Source: Pleurotus djamor
Taxonomy: Eukaryota; Basidiomycota; Agaricomycetes; Agaricales; Pleurotaceae
Assembly: GCA_029747585.1 (NCBI GenBank)
Contig: JAPEVF010000039.1
Location: 100,397-159,312, forward strand
Direction of reading: 5' to 3'
DNA length: 58,916 bases
Positions 1 to 12,526 of the stretch are shown in pieces. The first letter of the stretch is position 1, and every line of letters begins with the position of its first letter. The translations under genes and the position numbers were made by a program. The notes beneath the pieces are model-generated. The model searched no databases. It was not told where the DNA came from and saw only the letters and a list, made by a program, of their open reading frames with translations.

Positions 1-237
1 GCGTACCTGACCATGTGTATGTCNAGGTTCATCTCNACGATGGAAACCGAGACCATCGCTTCCCGCAATGTCGTCGATCTTCTCCTGAATGAACGTTTCA
101 GCTCAAGNGTCTGNGGGCCTAGANTGTCATCCGCTGAGCACACTGGGTATGACNCNCAGGAGNCNTACAAGTCNACCAGTGGTGACTTCATTTTCGGNTG
201 GGATTGCTGATTTCCCATCGAATTCATTTACTTCCAT
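1..237 (-). other. possible 5' part of an unrecognised gene, cut by the window edge
   Basis: On the minus strand an ATG at 237 opens a short reading frame (MEVNEFDGKSAIP...). It may continue through an intron whose acceptor reads TTCAG near 94, into a second stretch containing KIDDIAGSDGLGFH and ending at a possible donor GTACGC at the edge. About ten N bases lie in these 237 bases, so the frame cannot be fixed. A plus-strand frame from 13 to 210 is equally open. I do not recognise a family. If real, the gene would follow the ammonium transporter in tandem with 177 bp between them. Confidence 0.2.
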
Positions 238-414
238 CTGTTCGCTCTGGTAAATACCTCGTTTGTTTCGGATATGTACGTGTATTGAAAATCTACTCCA
301 CAATAATGCTGTGATGGTGATGCTCCCTTAAGATTATGAATGANNNACAATGAACGAACGCAATAAATATGAAATTTTAGTCAAAGTGAAAGGTGAAGTT
401 CGGCGTGTTACATT

Positions 415-2103
415 TTATGAGGATACCGAGGGCCGGCCATTTTGTTCGCGCTTTTCTCGGACTGGTGTCATTTGACCATCAATGTCTGGAATACCATGTC
501 GATCACCCGCGACGATGTGGTGAGTAGCTGGAACCGTAGATGGTTCTGTTGTTTTTGTTTCCGAGAAGTCCGATGGAGTATACCAGGTCGCATAGTCGCG
601 TCGAGCCTCGACATAATCNGTGGCAAACTCTCCGATCTGGTGTGCAGGGAATGTCAACAAAAGTTCTCAAAGNGAGAGCTAGAACNCACCTCGACTTCAT
701 CCATGCCCAACTGNTCACNCCTNTCATCCGCCCTGATATGCAGCCCNGGTACCATGTCAACCAGTTTNGCAATCAAGGCCGTCATAAAGAAGGTGTATGC
801 GCAAGTAGCGCAAATGTATGCAACCTGGATGTAAAGNTGCTTCCAATTGTGGTCGACCCATCCACCAGGAATGCCAGTATTCACGCCGTCCAGAGCTATG
901 ATNTCNGTATCCGCAAAGAAAGCATTGAACAAGAGACCAAGGATTCCACCAACAGCGTGCTCAGCGAACAGGTCCAGGGCGTCGTCAACNCGGATGAAGA
1001 ATTTCACTGTAAGNGTCGTTAATAGGAGATCCAAATTCGGACAGGAGGCTACGGCTCACCTTTGGTGGCGAAGTTACAGATTGCTCCCGANACGACGCCT
1101 AGAATCAAAGATGCCCANGGGTGGATGAATCCAGAAGACGGAGTAGCAGCNACCAGGCCAGCGATAGTACCCGAGCAGAAGCCGACCATGGTCCATCGAC
1201 GTCCAATTCGGTAGTCCAACAGGCACCATGTCATGCCTCCGAAAGCAGCGGCTACCATTGAGTTCCACACAGCCATAACAGCTCGCAAATTCGCACCGAA
1301 GGCGCTGCCACCGTTGAAAGCGAGCCAGCCGAACCAGAGGATGAAGGTCCCAAGACCAACATTNGTGACATTGTGTGGCCGGAAATTAACGAGTTCCTTC
1401 TCNGCCCGGCGTCCGAGGACCCACGAGTACGCNAGACCGCCAATACCACTTCCTATTTCGACTGGGCCTCCACCTGNGAGGAGGAATGAATNNNACGTCA
1501 AACGANNGGGGACAAATAAAGNNTGACCCACCAGCAAAATCCAATACACCCCACTTGAAGGCCCAACCATTAGCCCCCCATACCCAGCATGCCAGGGGAC
1601 AATACACCAANGTCATCCATACGAACGTGAACACCATCGCAGGGAACACGCGACCTCTTTCGGCCACGCCACCCATCAGAATNGCAACAGTCACACACGC
1701 AAATTCCATTTGGTAGAAGGAGTACAGAAGTTCCGGNATGAGTGGGGATCCTGGGGATGGTGCGGCCAGGACGTTTCGAAGACCGAAGTGACGTAGATTT
1801 CCTATGTAGCCATTGGTAGCGGTGCTTGAGAGGGCCAGCGANTACCCCCAGAAGTACCATTGGAAGATGCAGACAGCGTTTCCCGCTGCAACAGTCCATA
1901 CCAGAGCCAAGGCAGANTTNCGTCTGGCCAAGCCAGAGTAGAGAAAGGCTGGTTCGTTGGACGAGGAAGTAAGTCNCNAGGGCAGGGATGCATCACACGA
2001 GCCTTAACGCATACTGACCTAGTCCGGGTATCATGAAAGACACCATTGCGCCTGCAATGATGATGAAGCCCACATCGCCCCTATCGAACCTGACGACCGA
2101 CAT
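415..2103 (-). CDS. ammonium transporter, Amt/MEP family (Mep1/3-like)
   Basis: A plasma-membrane ammonium permease for nitrogen uptake. The start at 2103 gives MSVVRFDRGDVGFIIIAG. Exon 1 ends at 2019; the intron 1949-2018 joins PGL to AFLYSGLARR, the Amt TM1 signature. Further family blocks are FYQMEFACVT, GGVAERGR, LGTFILWFGWLAFNGGSAF, NSMVAAAFGG and EHAVGGILGLLFNAFFA. The C-terminal tail LGMDEVE|IGEFA..DYVEARRDY is typical of fungal MEPs and crosses an intron near 650. Stop is TAA at 415-417. At the pore twin-histidine site the first position is Glu (DFAGG|GPVEIGSG, spanning an intron with donor GTGGGT), as in yeast Mep1 and Mep3, not His as in Mep2. The second His (EHAVGG) is present. Many N bases fall in codons without shifting the frame. 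About 480 residues, normal for the family. Confidence 0.93.
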
Positions 2104-2833
2104 AAATAACAAGCTTCGTACATGAGAACGCTGAGCGCATCATTCTTACTGGCTTGCATCTCCTGCGAGAAAAAGACNAGAAAAGCCGCCGGTGTGAGTT
2201 GTTCTTCTCGACGTGGGAGGAAGCGGTGAGCGTACTGGCTAATACCCCTNCGTNCGATGGGATCCCTGAATCCATTGGANCGCTAATTTCAGTGCGCCAG
2301 GGCGAGGGCGAGGNNNANNNCGACAATTTCAGCCTGGGAAGGGCGAAGAGATAGATGNGCTGAGGAAAGGGGGAAATNCTCGAGCTGGGTCTGGTGGCTT
2401 AGGTTATATTTAGANTCTCGCTAGTCCACCGCCCGAATCACGTTTTTCCAGTTTGGACCAGCCACTAGCCTGGCCATTGGTTATTCGTATCCGCAGGAGT
2501 CCTTTTCANATATATGTGTCCTCANGAAACCACGGATCTGAGCGCGTACCACAAGCTAAGGAGGAGGTAGTAGATAAGGAATCACAAGGANGCGTTGTTT
2601 CCATCGTCGGCCGCGGAAGTATCCTCGATGTTGACATTTCTGCGAAGAACGCATGTGTATTTCTTCAANGATGGCTATGCCAGTCGCTACATGCCGATTC
2701 GTAAGCTACGTAAATANATATCGTGAGCAAGNAGTAAAGAGTCCGCGAAGTNGTAAATAAGTCTAAAAAGATACATTCTATTTTGCGTCAGCCAGTGNGT
2801 GTTTCTTTTTGTCCNGGCAATAACATCAAGTCA
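2104..2833. other. intergenic region upstream of the ammonium transporter
   Basis: This 730-bp gap lies between the MEP start (2103, minus) and the SUR7 gene stop (2834, minus), so it should hold the MEP promoter and the SUR7 3' UTR. An A/T-rich stretch TTATATTTA lies near 2404. Two GATA-type motifs, AGATAG (2349-2354) and AGATAA (2572-2577), are seen, but about two are expected by chance. The short open frames here contain many Ns and match nothing I know. Confidence 0.5.
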
Positions 2834-3948
2834 TCATCCTCGGTACGTGCAACACCTATGGGGAAGGGTTGAGTTGACGCTNGGGGGGTNTGAGTAGTNA
2901 CAACTTACACTAGCATGTACGGCACAATAGATATNAGCAGGACGGCGAAGGACGCCCAAAGAATGGGGATGCCNGCACCCATCTCAACGACGATGCCCAN
3001 TGGGGCCGACGCGCCNCCAACCACGAGGTCGTTGATGGAATCGGATCGGTTGAGGACAACTGTCCATATACTCGCGCCAATGAGAATGAGGATGCTCCCA
3101 ATCAAAGCGAATGCGGTCGAAATGAAGAANGTCATGCCATGTCGTATAATACCACTATAAACGAANNGTTGGGATGTTGAGGACGGTAACTCTGAGAACG
3201 AGGAAACACTCACGTAATAAAGGCCAAGCCAGCACAGATTGTGCCNAGCAAGATCATATAATAGGCCGCTCTTGTGGAGGAACCAAGGTAGGAGTCGTCT
3301 CGGAAAGTGGGCTGCCTGCCTTGGAAATTGGTGTCGAACAAGCCATCGGTAAGGGAAGANTAATTCGCTCCCATATCAGCCGTAAGGACTCTGTACGGCT
3401 CAAAACGCNCTCCGACGGTAGAGTTGGAACAAGCTCCNGCAGTTTCGTTGATGTANCCACAGAANGAGTACATTCCGAAGAGNTAGAGTTCGCGGAGGCC
3501 AGTCCTACTCTGCAGTGGAGCAGTCGCATTNTCNGCGAACAACCCGGTGATAGGATCAAANGTAACGTTTCGTAGAGCGTCACTAACCATATGTCAGAAC
3601 GCAAAGAGTNANGAANNGAGTGCAACTCACTCGTAGCCTGATGTGTTCACTCTGACCTANTCCTNAACNGTCAATNTCGGTTTCGGCCTNGAGGAGCANC
3701 GAACTTGCCATTGANATGCCTTTCCCAACAGTCGAGGTGTTTATTTGGCCAACCTAGTTGTAAAACGAGCGCTTAGATCCACCAGGCAGCCATTTGGCAA
3801 GGAAAGANTCATACATGANCGAAGATCAAGAGTATTAGAGACGCTAGACTTTTCGAGAAAAAAATTGTAAACATGTAAGAATGGTCCGAAATTGACAATA
3901 AACTTACGAGAGAACTGATGCAAAGCCAATACATACTTCCCCGCGCAT
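2834..3948 (-). CDS. SUR7/PalI-family four-TM membrane protein
   Basis: A tetraspan protein of the fungal SUR7/PalI (Rim9) family, whose members sit in eisosome/MCC plasma-membrane domains or act in pH signalling. The start at 3948 gives MRGEVCIGFASVLS, a 41-nt exon. A 34-nt exon (LASLILLIF.HV) follows, then GQINTSTVGKGISMASS. These short exons rebuild TM1 and the family N terminus exactly. The large extracellular loop has LFGMY.FC.YINET..ACSNSTVG (conserved W/Y-x-x-C...C type) and FEPYRVLTADMGAN. TM2-TM4 follow as AAYYMILLGTICAGLAF, FFISTAFALIGSILILIGA and GIPILWASFAVL.ISIVPYML. The last intron begins GTAAGTTG near 2909. My preferred end is VCCTYRG with a stop at 2834-2836, but an alternative junction would change the last few residues. 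It is divergent from ATG26 across 361 bp. Confidence 0.85.
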
Positions 3949-4309
3949 GGTTGCTGAATGTCGTAAAGTCGCGTGAAGCTAGGGAGAAAGGAGAAGAAGG
4001 GGGACGATTCAAGGAGGAGAGGCGAGGAGCCAGCCAGCTGCGCGGGGAGATTGTAATAGTCAACGTCCAACTCGTGTTCGAAGTTCGCCAAGGCCTGCAT
4101 CCCAAAGTCGCGTGTTCGGATTTAGGCCTGACTGACGTAAGCAACGCTCCCAAGCATGATTACGTCAGCAATATCTTATCACCACATTTGGGTTAAACGC
4201 TCTACTGCTTCGCGTCCCTCTCTCTTCCTCCTTCCACCTTCCTCGCTGACTCGGTACCCGACGTCCACCAACTCCAAGTCCCCTCCGAACTCTGGGATTG
4301 GATTTGCAA
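3949..4309. promoter_or_regulatory. divergent promoter region, SUR7-like / ATG26
   Basis: 361 bp separate the two divergent start codons. The part just upstream of ATG26 (about 4202-4250) is strongly C/T-rich (CCTCTCTCTTCCTCCTTCC), a pyrimidine tract common near fungal transcription starts. I see no clear TATA box for either gene. Confidence 0.5.
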
Positions 4310-7300
4310 ATGTCTAGGCAATCGCCACGACCACCGCTTCAGGTGAACCCAGCGGGTCATCCGGACACCCCATCCCTCCCCGACGATTCCGGACAGGAGC
4401 ACCCCCAATCAGCCAATATGTCTGCCTCGACAGGGCGCGTCAAACGTGCAGTAGAGAAGACCGTAGACATGATTGGTGACAAGCTATCAAAGAGTGTTTC
4501 TGGAAAGCCGATACTCCCAACCTCTCCNAGTTCTCCCAGTTCTCCTTCGTCNGCGCCACCAAAACGCATCTTCAGCNTGAGCAGGAAGGGAAAGGGAAAA
4601 CAGAAGTCTGACGATACTGCGGACGGTAAGCGCTGGGCTATTTAGTCGTGAAAGTTCTCGTTGAAGGATNCTTCAGTTGGAGGTGTATTATACTCTTCAC
4701 CTATGAATACGCCGATCGTTTCCCGCCCTACTTCGCCCAAGCGCTCTTCCTCTACTGTTGTTCCTACAAAGTCAANCGACGAATCCCCCTTCATTGTCCC
4801 TCCATCGCCTCCTTTGCAGCCAACAAGACCGTCCTTGTCTGCTTTCCGAGGAGACGGTTCAGTATGGTTTCCTCTCTTGAGTTAAGCAGTCAGCATGCTG
4901 ACGTATGTCATAGATGCGTGCCGGGACGCAAACGCTTATTCAGGCCTTACAGGCTATCCCATGGGCTGACGATCTAGATAATGATGATGAGGTACTTAAT
5001 CATCAACTACCCCCCTTGGACTCGGACAGTGATGAGGAAGCCAAGTCAGGTTTGTCCCTGATCCGTCGCCTCTACCGTTATGTCACTCACTACCTCCCAG
5101 CCGAGCCCATGGCCTCCTCCATCCATGCCATATACAGGCCACTTGCGCGCTCTAAACGCGCTGACATGTCGACCCTGTCGTCACGAAAGCGGTTGAGTCG
5201 TTCTCGTATCAGTGAAGAAGCCCCTTCAGATACGGAAAGCCCGACGGACTCTGAGGAAACGGAGGAACAGGAAGACTTCGAGCAGTCCACTCCTGAATTA
5301 ACCGCTTCACCTATCCCACGTNCATTGCAGTCAACNCCGTTTCGAGGTGCTGCTGCTGCCAGACTTGCTCCGCAGCGCACAGGTAGTATGGCGACTGTCA
5401 GGTTACAACGACGAACACTCCTCGCAGAGAAGTTGAGGGAGGTATTTGAGCTGAGTGGCATCGAGGAAGTACTGGCTGGTGAGCTTTCTGAGTGTTTCAC
5501 ACCCCACAGTCGTTGACGCCGATACTCTTAGAAATGCCTTGCTGGCTTCTTCGTTCCGTNTGTAAGTCGCCAGTCCATCCCGCTTCAAATCTCCACTGTC
5601 TGACAGATCGACAGTGCTACAGGGATATATGTATCTTACCAACTCATACCTATGTTTCTTCGCACATATGCCTTCTCGGGGGGTTCGTGAAATATNTGCA
5701 CCCGTCTGCTTAAAACTGATAGATGGTATGCAGGATCAAATCCTTAAATCAGGTTCTATGACTAAGAAGGCTCAACGAACTAAACGCTGGATCAAACATT
5801 GGTTCGTTCTGAAGAACGATGCTTTGTCGTGGTATCAGTCCTCATCTGTGAGTTGTTCACCCTTGGCTNANTCTATCACTCTCATCTCGTTTGATAAACG
5901 GTGCTAGGATCCTTACTTTCCGCACGGCATTGCCGATCTCCGCTACGCCATCTCCTGCGAGCCTGTGAATGAACGGGAAATCAAGTTGAGAACCAACCAG
6001 AAGACTATCCTTCTTTCCACAGACTCTGTTCCAAGTCGAGACGAGTGGGTTAAGGCNATCAAGAAAGTTATCTTTAAGGCCCAGAACATGGGTGACAGCG
6101 TGAAGGTGAATAGGCCTCTCCTACCNTATAATCACACGGCTTACCTCTTGGTACAGATTGCCATTCCTTATTCGACAATCTTAGACATCGAGAAGTCTTC
6201 CGCTATGGACTTCAGCGAAACCATCGAAATCAAGGTCTATGACAAAGAAGAACAGTACTCCTTCGACTCCTACTTCTTCGCATATTTTAGTGACCTTCCA
6301 GTTGCCCTTGAACAAATTCGCGAAGCCGTTAGGGCCGCTCGTTTCCACGACGCCGACTCTCCGAAAACCGTTTTAGACACTACCTCTCGCTTTGCGCCTG
6401 ATCGCACGGCGTCTTATCCCCCCGAGCCTCCTATCCAGTCTTACCCCTCTCGGTTCCGATTAACATCGCTCCTTCGACCATTCCAAGACTCGTTCTCGCT
6501 GACCCGATCATCCAGTTCTCCAGAAGTTTCGGACGACAACGAGGACTTCACTCATGTTTCAAGGCGGCCTAATTCGTCCTTCGTACCCGTATCTGGTCTC
6601 CCTCACAGCTCAGCAACATCCCCTGAAATGCATGGTGGACAATTACCATCGTCAAGCGTACCAGCTACTCCGAGTAGTGAACACACGTACCCTCCTTCCA
6701 CTTCATCTTCCACCACGTTTCCTAACCAACATTCCTTGTCCAGAGAGACGACTGGAAGCCTTGCAAGTGCATGGAGCGTACCTTCGTGGTTTAGGTCTCC
6801 NCGNAAAGTCCTTGGNGTCGTATCAAGNCCCAGCTCCGCATCNGCNCTCGAAACCGTTGGCTCNACTGGAGTCAAGGAGGTCTATTCNTCNACGTCCACG
6901 CCTAGTAGCCGTCTTAGTGGCATCGCCGACATGGCCTTCAGCATCCTGCAGACACCAGATACCTCGATAGACCAGGAGACCCAAGATAAATTCAGGAGTG
7001 CTTTCGCATATGATGAGCGAGAAACACTCTTAGGATGTAAGTCATNGACTACGTNCAGTCATTTAGTAGGCCGTTNTAAATTCCTGCAGACTTCCCGGGA
7101 TANATCTACCGTTTGCTNCCTGTGTATGGGCGGCTCTATGTGTCGACCAACTATTTCTGCTTCAAGTCCAGTGGNCCGTTGGCNGTCAGAACCCGAGTAA
7201 GCCGCTGGGGTGTCTCATATTTGTTTTGAGCGCGTTTNACGAATTTTCATNCCTCAGATGGCTCTACCCATNCGTGATATCCTCTCGACGGAGAAATCGA

Positions 7301-9701
7301 AGGCTACCCGGTTNGGACATCATGGTCTTGTGGTTATCGTNAAAGGCCATGAAGAACTTTTCTTCGAGTTNGGGGCTGAGGACAAGCGGAATGCATTCAT
7401 GGCCCTCATAGAAAAGCAAGTGGAGGACTGNCAGCGGCGACTTGCTTCNGGGGAGGTGTCGCTGCCAACGCAAGGAGAGCGAGATGCCCTCATCCTTGAA
7501 GAATTCGAAGCTCCANCGTCCAGTTCTAGTGATTGTGACCCTCGTCCACCCCCTGAAAACATGACCGATTCGTTACCCGCGGTGATGTTCACCTCCGCCT
7601 CATCCACTTTCCTTACTTTCAAACCTAAGGAGTCTCTCCATTTCACATTCCTTACCATTGGTTCACGAGGGGATGTGCAACCATACATTTCTCTCGCAAA
7701 GGGTCTCATGGCGGACGGTCACCGGGCTCGAATTGCTACGCATGGGGAATTCAAAGAATGGGTCGAATCTGTAAGTCAGATGTATTCATTCAATGGATCT
7801 GAACTAAGAAGGGGCTGCAGCATGGCATAGAGTTTGGTTACGTAGGTGGCGATCCCGCGGAGTTGATGCGCATTTGTGTAGAGAATGGCATGTTTACGGT
7901 GTCGTTCATGAAGGAGGCCGTGCATAAGGTTGGTCCTCGTTGACCTTCCCTTTTCATTCGCCAACATATTGACCATTCACATAGTTCAGGGGATGGATAG
8001 ACGACCTTCTGAAGACGTCGTGGGAAGCTGCGCAGGGGACTGATGTTTTGATCGAAAGTCCAAGCGCCATGGGCGGTTACCACATCGCTGAGGCTCTCGG
8101 CATACCGTATTTCCGAGCATTCACCATGACCTGGAGTCGTACTAGGTTAGATCTCTCTCTCCATTACNGGATCCGGGCGAACTCAGCATCTGTACAGGGC
8201 ATATCCGCACGCTTTCGCTGTTCCTGAGCGCAAGGTCTGTGATTAATTTGGTCGAGTTATCCCAATATGATGCTTACTTCCTTGGTCAGATGGGTGGTAG
8301 CTACAACTATATGGTATGCGGCCGGCAATTTTCTTTGTTTTTACCCAGTACAGTGCAACTAAAACATCATCTAGTCATACGTAATTTTCGATCAGGTCTT
8401 CTGGCGAGCGACTGCAGGGCAAATTAACCGATGGCGCCGCAACGTCCTCCGTTTAGAGAGCACAAATCTTGATAGGATGGAGCCCCACAAAATTCCTTTC
8501 TTGTATAATTTCAGTCCCCATGTAGTTCCACCCCCATTAGATTGGCCTGAGTGGATTCGGGTGACAGGTATCTACTTCTTCGATGTCTTTCCAACGCCTT
8601 CAATTTTTCTAACATTGACTCACAGGGTATTGGTTCCTCGATGATGCCGATGTCAGTGCGAAGAAGTGGACTGCACCCCCAGACTTGGTAGAGTTCATCG
8701 ATTCTGCCCATCGACAAGGCAAGAAAGTCGTGTACATTGGTTTCGGGAGTATCGTGGTGTCAAATCCTAGGGCCATGACACAGTGTGTCATAGATGCTGT
8801 AGTGCAGAGCGGTGTCCATGCTGTTCTTTCGAAGGGATGGTCCGATCGCCTGCATGTCAAGACATCGGACGCTTCTGAACCAGAAGAACCTCTCCCCAAG
8901 TCGATATATTCTATTTCCTCCATCCCCCATGACTGGTTATTCAAACGGATTGATGCAGCCTGCCATCATGGTGGCGCGGGCACCACTGGCGCCAGTCTAC
9001 GAGGTGAGTTTCCCCAGTCTGCCTTCTCCACAACCCTTGTGACATTTACCTCCTTCTAGCTGGTATTCCAACCATCATCAGACCTTTCTTTGGAGATCAA
9101 TTCTTCTGGGCTGATAGGGTGGAAGCCTTGGGAGTGGGCACTGGTGTGCGAAAGCTCACAGTTGAGGCTCTTACTGAGGCTCTCCTGATGGCTACCACCG
9201 ACGTCAAGCAGATAAGTCGCGCTAAACTGCTCGGAGAGAAGATTCGCTCGGTTAGTAAAAAGGTTTCTTCGTCGGAGTGACACAGTCTCACGCTCTGATC
9301 AGGAGAATGGTGTGTCCACTGCGATTGAGGCGATATACCGAGACCTCGAGTACGCGAGGTCCCTCATCAAGAGACAGGCGGCTAGCGACGCCCTTCCAGA
9401 CAGCGCAATTGACAACGATGCGGACGAGTCAACCATTCACAACTACTCGTTCCCCGATAATCACTCCAACCACGACTCCAGCTCAGCTCGGGGTGCTCCA
9501 AGTGAAGACTGGAGCGTCATCTCTGATGGGGAGGATCACGACCGACGATCCTCCTTCAGCTCTTCTAGACACAGCGAAGGGAAGCCTGATCGTCACCATA
9601 AGCGTAACAGTCTCGCTGCCGCCGTCTTGTCTGTCCTACCTGACTCTTTGAACCCTGGCTCACCTCGCCGCCGCTCTCTTTCTGTGAATTCACGATCTTA
9701 A
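4310..9701 (+). CDS. ATG26: sterol 3-beta-glucosyltransferase (GRAM-PH-GRAM-GT1)
   Basis: Transfers glucose from UDP-glucose to the 3-OH of membrane sterols (UGT51/Atg26; needed for pexophagy in some yeasts). The true start is ATG at 4310 (MSRQSPRPP); the in-frame codon at 4298 is TTG. Order of domains: a disordered Ser/Pro N terminus; a first GRAM near 5610-5740 ([17 protein letters not shown]); a PH domain ([20 protein letters not shown], then [20 protein letters not shown]); the rest of the GRAM/PH unit ([13 protein letters not shown]); a long Ser/Pro linker (6360-6980); and a second GRAM ([26 protein letters not shown]). The catalytic domain starts at [22 protein letters not shown] (about 7645) and includes [12 protein letters not shown] and the donor-binding [33 protein letters not shown]. 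Multi-exon. The C-terminal tail is Ser/Arg-rich. Several Ns lie in the linker and second GRAM. Stop at 9699-9701. Confidence 0.95.
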
Positions 9702-9859
9702 TGTTTTGTCACGTTCGCGATGTATCCGTATAATGGTATTGTATATGTATCGGGCTGCCATATAATTGGCAAAGTAATTGATTGAACACCCTCCCCTCCC
9801 TCTTTCCCATTTCAATTACATTTTTATATACTCTCGTATAGACTTGCACCCTCGCTTCA

Positions 9860-11446
9860 TCATGTAGATATAGATTTCTCATTGTAGTGTTCATCAAAGA
9901 CTTGTTTGCTGAATTGACCGAAGGTTTGAGTCTCTGAGAGTTGCTGGTCGACATCGGGTTGCATGAAGAGGGCGAAGGTTTCGCGGGAGATGCTTTCAGC
10001 GTCGGCGCTCGCTCCAACTCGGACGCAGTGGGGTGTAGCACGGAGTTTACCACCAGTGGCGAGCTCGAGAGCTTCGCCGGTCTGGAAAGCTAGACAGTCA
10101 GTCGGAATGGCGACCTTGGTCAGGTCACCTCCTCGTGTCTTGATGTATAGACCAGAGGAGGGTGATGGAGAAGGAACTGTGGTCACTTGTCCGTCCGACC
10201 CTTGGCGAAGGTACATTGCCTAAATATCACACCAATGCGTCAAGCTTCAAGGCTGAATTGACCTTATGGATTGGCAAGGTACTTACAGAGCAAAGGCCGG
10301 TCAAGAGCGAATGGTCGAGGTGGAATCCACACCAGCTGTCGATGGGTTCATCTTCTTTAGGAGCAGCACCTGGTGCAGGAGGGAAATAGTGAAGGAGGCG
10401 TGCTTTGGTCGTTTGGGACGAAGATATCAACGCTGGCAAAGAAACGGATTGGTCGGAGAGGTGGGATAAGGCTTTCATGGGATCAGAGCAGTGCTTAGAG
10501 GGGGAGGGGAAGGATTGAACATACCGAAAGGCTGGCACGCAGCAGCCAATTCACCGCCAACCTTGAAGACAAATCTAAGATTGCGTAGGAGTCAGGACGT
10601 CAACCCGCCGAAGTAACGGTTTGGAAGTACCTTCCAAGATCTTTGAAGGCTTGTTCAAAGCCTTCGATTCCTTTCACGTCGGCATCAGGCCCTGATGCAA
10701 TGCAAGGTGTGGAGTGAGAAAACGCAGAATTTGAATGGAGAAGAAAGCAAAACGCCGCACAGATGTTGTTACCGTAATATTCAGGATACATTGATCGTAA
10801 TGTGGAGGATACGGTGGGCTTGTCCACGGTGGGGTTGGCATAGTAAGATCCTTTCAGAAGGTCTGGGCAAACGGGTTAGTACTTGCATGCATTCAATGAA
10901 CTGATATGGGTAGTACCAGGTTTTCCATTCATGATTTCCTGCGCTCGGCATCAGCATATCGAAGACGTTCGAGGAACTGGATGTATGGTACCTTTCCATG
11001 AGACCATCCGAAGCTAAACGATAGCAAAAACGGAGCACGGAACTTCGTGAGTCGTTTTTGTCCCCTCCAATTCTGCACTCACCTAAATTTGCTATCTGCG
11101 TCTGCATACTTTTCCCTGACTGATTCGTCAAGTTGAGCGAAGCTGTGGGCAAGCTTGAGCAGGCGTTCTCGANACAGTTGGTATTCGCTAGGCAAGTCTT
11201 TCACAATGATGATTCCGAGGGATTTCGGGTGAGAACCAAATGCTTCCTCTAGGTCCGATGAGGCAAAGTTCATTGAAACTATAGAGCGTTCATACCAATT
11301 GATGATCCCAGCGATAGAGGATCCGAAACTAACGTAGGATAAGAAATGGCCACGGCGCCTTCTTTGGTGTACGAAATCGTCTGAGGGCGTTTCGCGGCAT
11401 GAGTAGCGAAGTTGATCGCGCTTCGAGAGATGTATCTCGCCGTCAT
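9860..11446 (-). CDS. 2-oxoglutarate/Fe(II)-dependent dioxygenase (isopenicillin-N-synthase-like)
   Basis: A non-heme iron oxygenase of the IPNS/clavaminate-synthase-like superfamily; the substrate is unknown. I place the start at 11446 (MTARYISRSAINFATHAAK). A 47-nt intron after SSI joins to EEAFGSHPKSLGIIIVKDLP, the typical N-terminal block. The iron ligands are visible: H-x-D in GFHLDHSLLTGLCS (codons at 10311-10322) and the distal His in GGKLRATPHCVRVG (about 10020-10060), with DCLAFQTGEALELATGG before it. The protein ends SIST at 9860. At least six introns. It faces ATG26 tail to tail across 158 bp. It resembles the uncharacterised fungal clavaminate-synthase-like group more than a named pathway enzyme. 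Confidence 0.9.
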
Positions 11447-12526
11447 TAAGTCAGGAAAGCTTGAACAGGATTTCTTTTGGTTTGTTCAGGAAGGAGCTAT
11501 GGGGTGGAGTGGAGAAAACATTGTGGGTCGAACCACGTAAAATATTCCCCTACAAGGCCGCTCCATATGGCAAGGACTGATAGCCACATGATCGCTGAAA
11601 GTGAAACGGCGACTCTGTCTTCATTTATGTAAATATGTAAGTGGAGTTGGCTCCTCCAAGTATGTCTCTTGCACCTCGATCGTCATTCGAGGGTGCGTCG
11701 AGACGTTTACCGTCAAAGAAAAAGTCGCACGCGGACTTCGGAGCGATCGTTGCTCTCCAAGTTTACGGAACAGGCCTAAGTTCTTGCCTTTTTGCCTTTG
11801 AAGATGTACCTGGTCTAACTCATTTCCTTCAAAAGAACGTTGACCGCAAGTCGCCTTTTCCGTTGAGATTACACGTCAACTCCACAATTTACAAACAATA
11901 GAACCCAGACCACCAAACTACCATTGAAATTTGAACTCTATTGGTGAAGCTTTTGTTCCAGCCTCCATTTGGAGAATGCTTTCGGCAACGACTGTGGCCT
12001 TATACCATTTCTATGGTAGTTTTTCTGCGCCATTACCATCCTCTCGTCATAGAGGTTGGTTTCCAGCCTACGTCAAAACATGCCATGTGACTAGTATGTA
12101 CTGAGTCACACGATTTGATGTGAGTGGCGGCCGCGTGCNNGAGTACATTGAGCGCTTGTCATGTTTCCGTCCTAGTTTACTCCTTGCCCATAGCCGCCTG
12201 AAATGCCTTAAGCTCGGCTTCTTCGACTGGGCTTTGACACAGTTTTATAAGCCACGAATACATCAGCCCTTTTCCTTTCTCTGACGGAAATCAAGCATCA
12301 GAACTCAGGGCGTACGTCCTGTGCTCGAAACAGACACCCCCACATGCAGACAGTTCCGCAAATGTCTAGGCTTGATTTCAATGCAGAACTGGTGAATGTG
12401 CCCAAATGCTTGGACCTCCGGTATAGTTTTGTGTCTATTCGGGCTGTGGTTTGGGTATAAAAGGGTCAGCTACTTTGCTTGACACCCCATCCCTCCAACA
12501 AATCAACTCAAATACAAACAAGAAAG
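11447..12526. other. intergenic region, oxygenase / small secreted protein
   Basis: About 1.1 kb between divergent genes. Short open frames at 11601-11901 show no recognisable protein and no family signal. A NotI-like GCGGCCGC occurs near 12127. Apart from the TATA box listed separately I see no assignable element. Confidence 0.4.
12456..12463 (+). promoter_or_regulatory. TATA box of the small secreted protein gene
   Basis: TATAAAAG at 12456-12463 lies 71 nt upstream of the ATG at 12527. This spacing allows a short 5' leader and supports the downstream ATG over the in-frame one at 12479, which lies only about 16 nt after the box. Confidence 0.65.

Noticed and set aside
2349..2577. GATA-factor sites controlling the ammonium transporter
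   Set aside because: Two HGATAR motifs in 730 bp is what chance predicts; no clustering or pairing is seen.
4298..4309. Start of ATG26 at 4298
   Set aside because: The codon is TTG; the first in-frame ATG is at 4310.
11601..11901. Overlapping plus-strand open frames of 66 and 86 codons
   Set aside because: No motif, signal peptide or splice site, and the two frames contradict each other.
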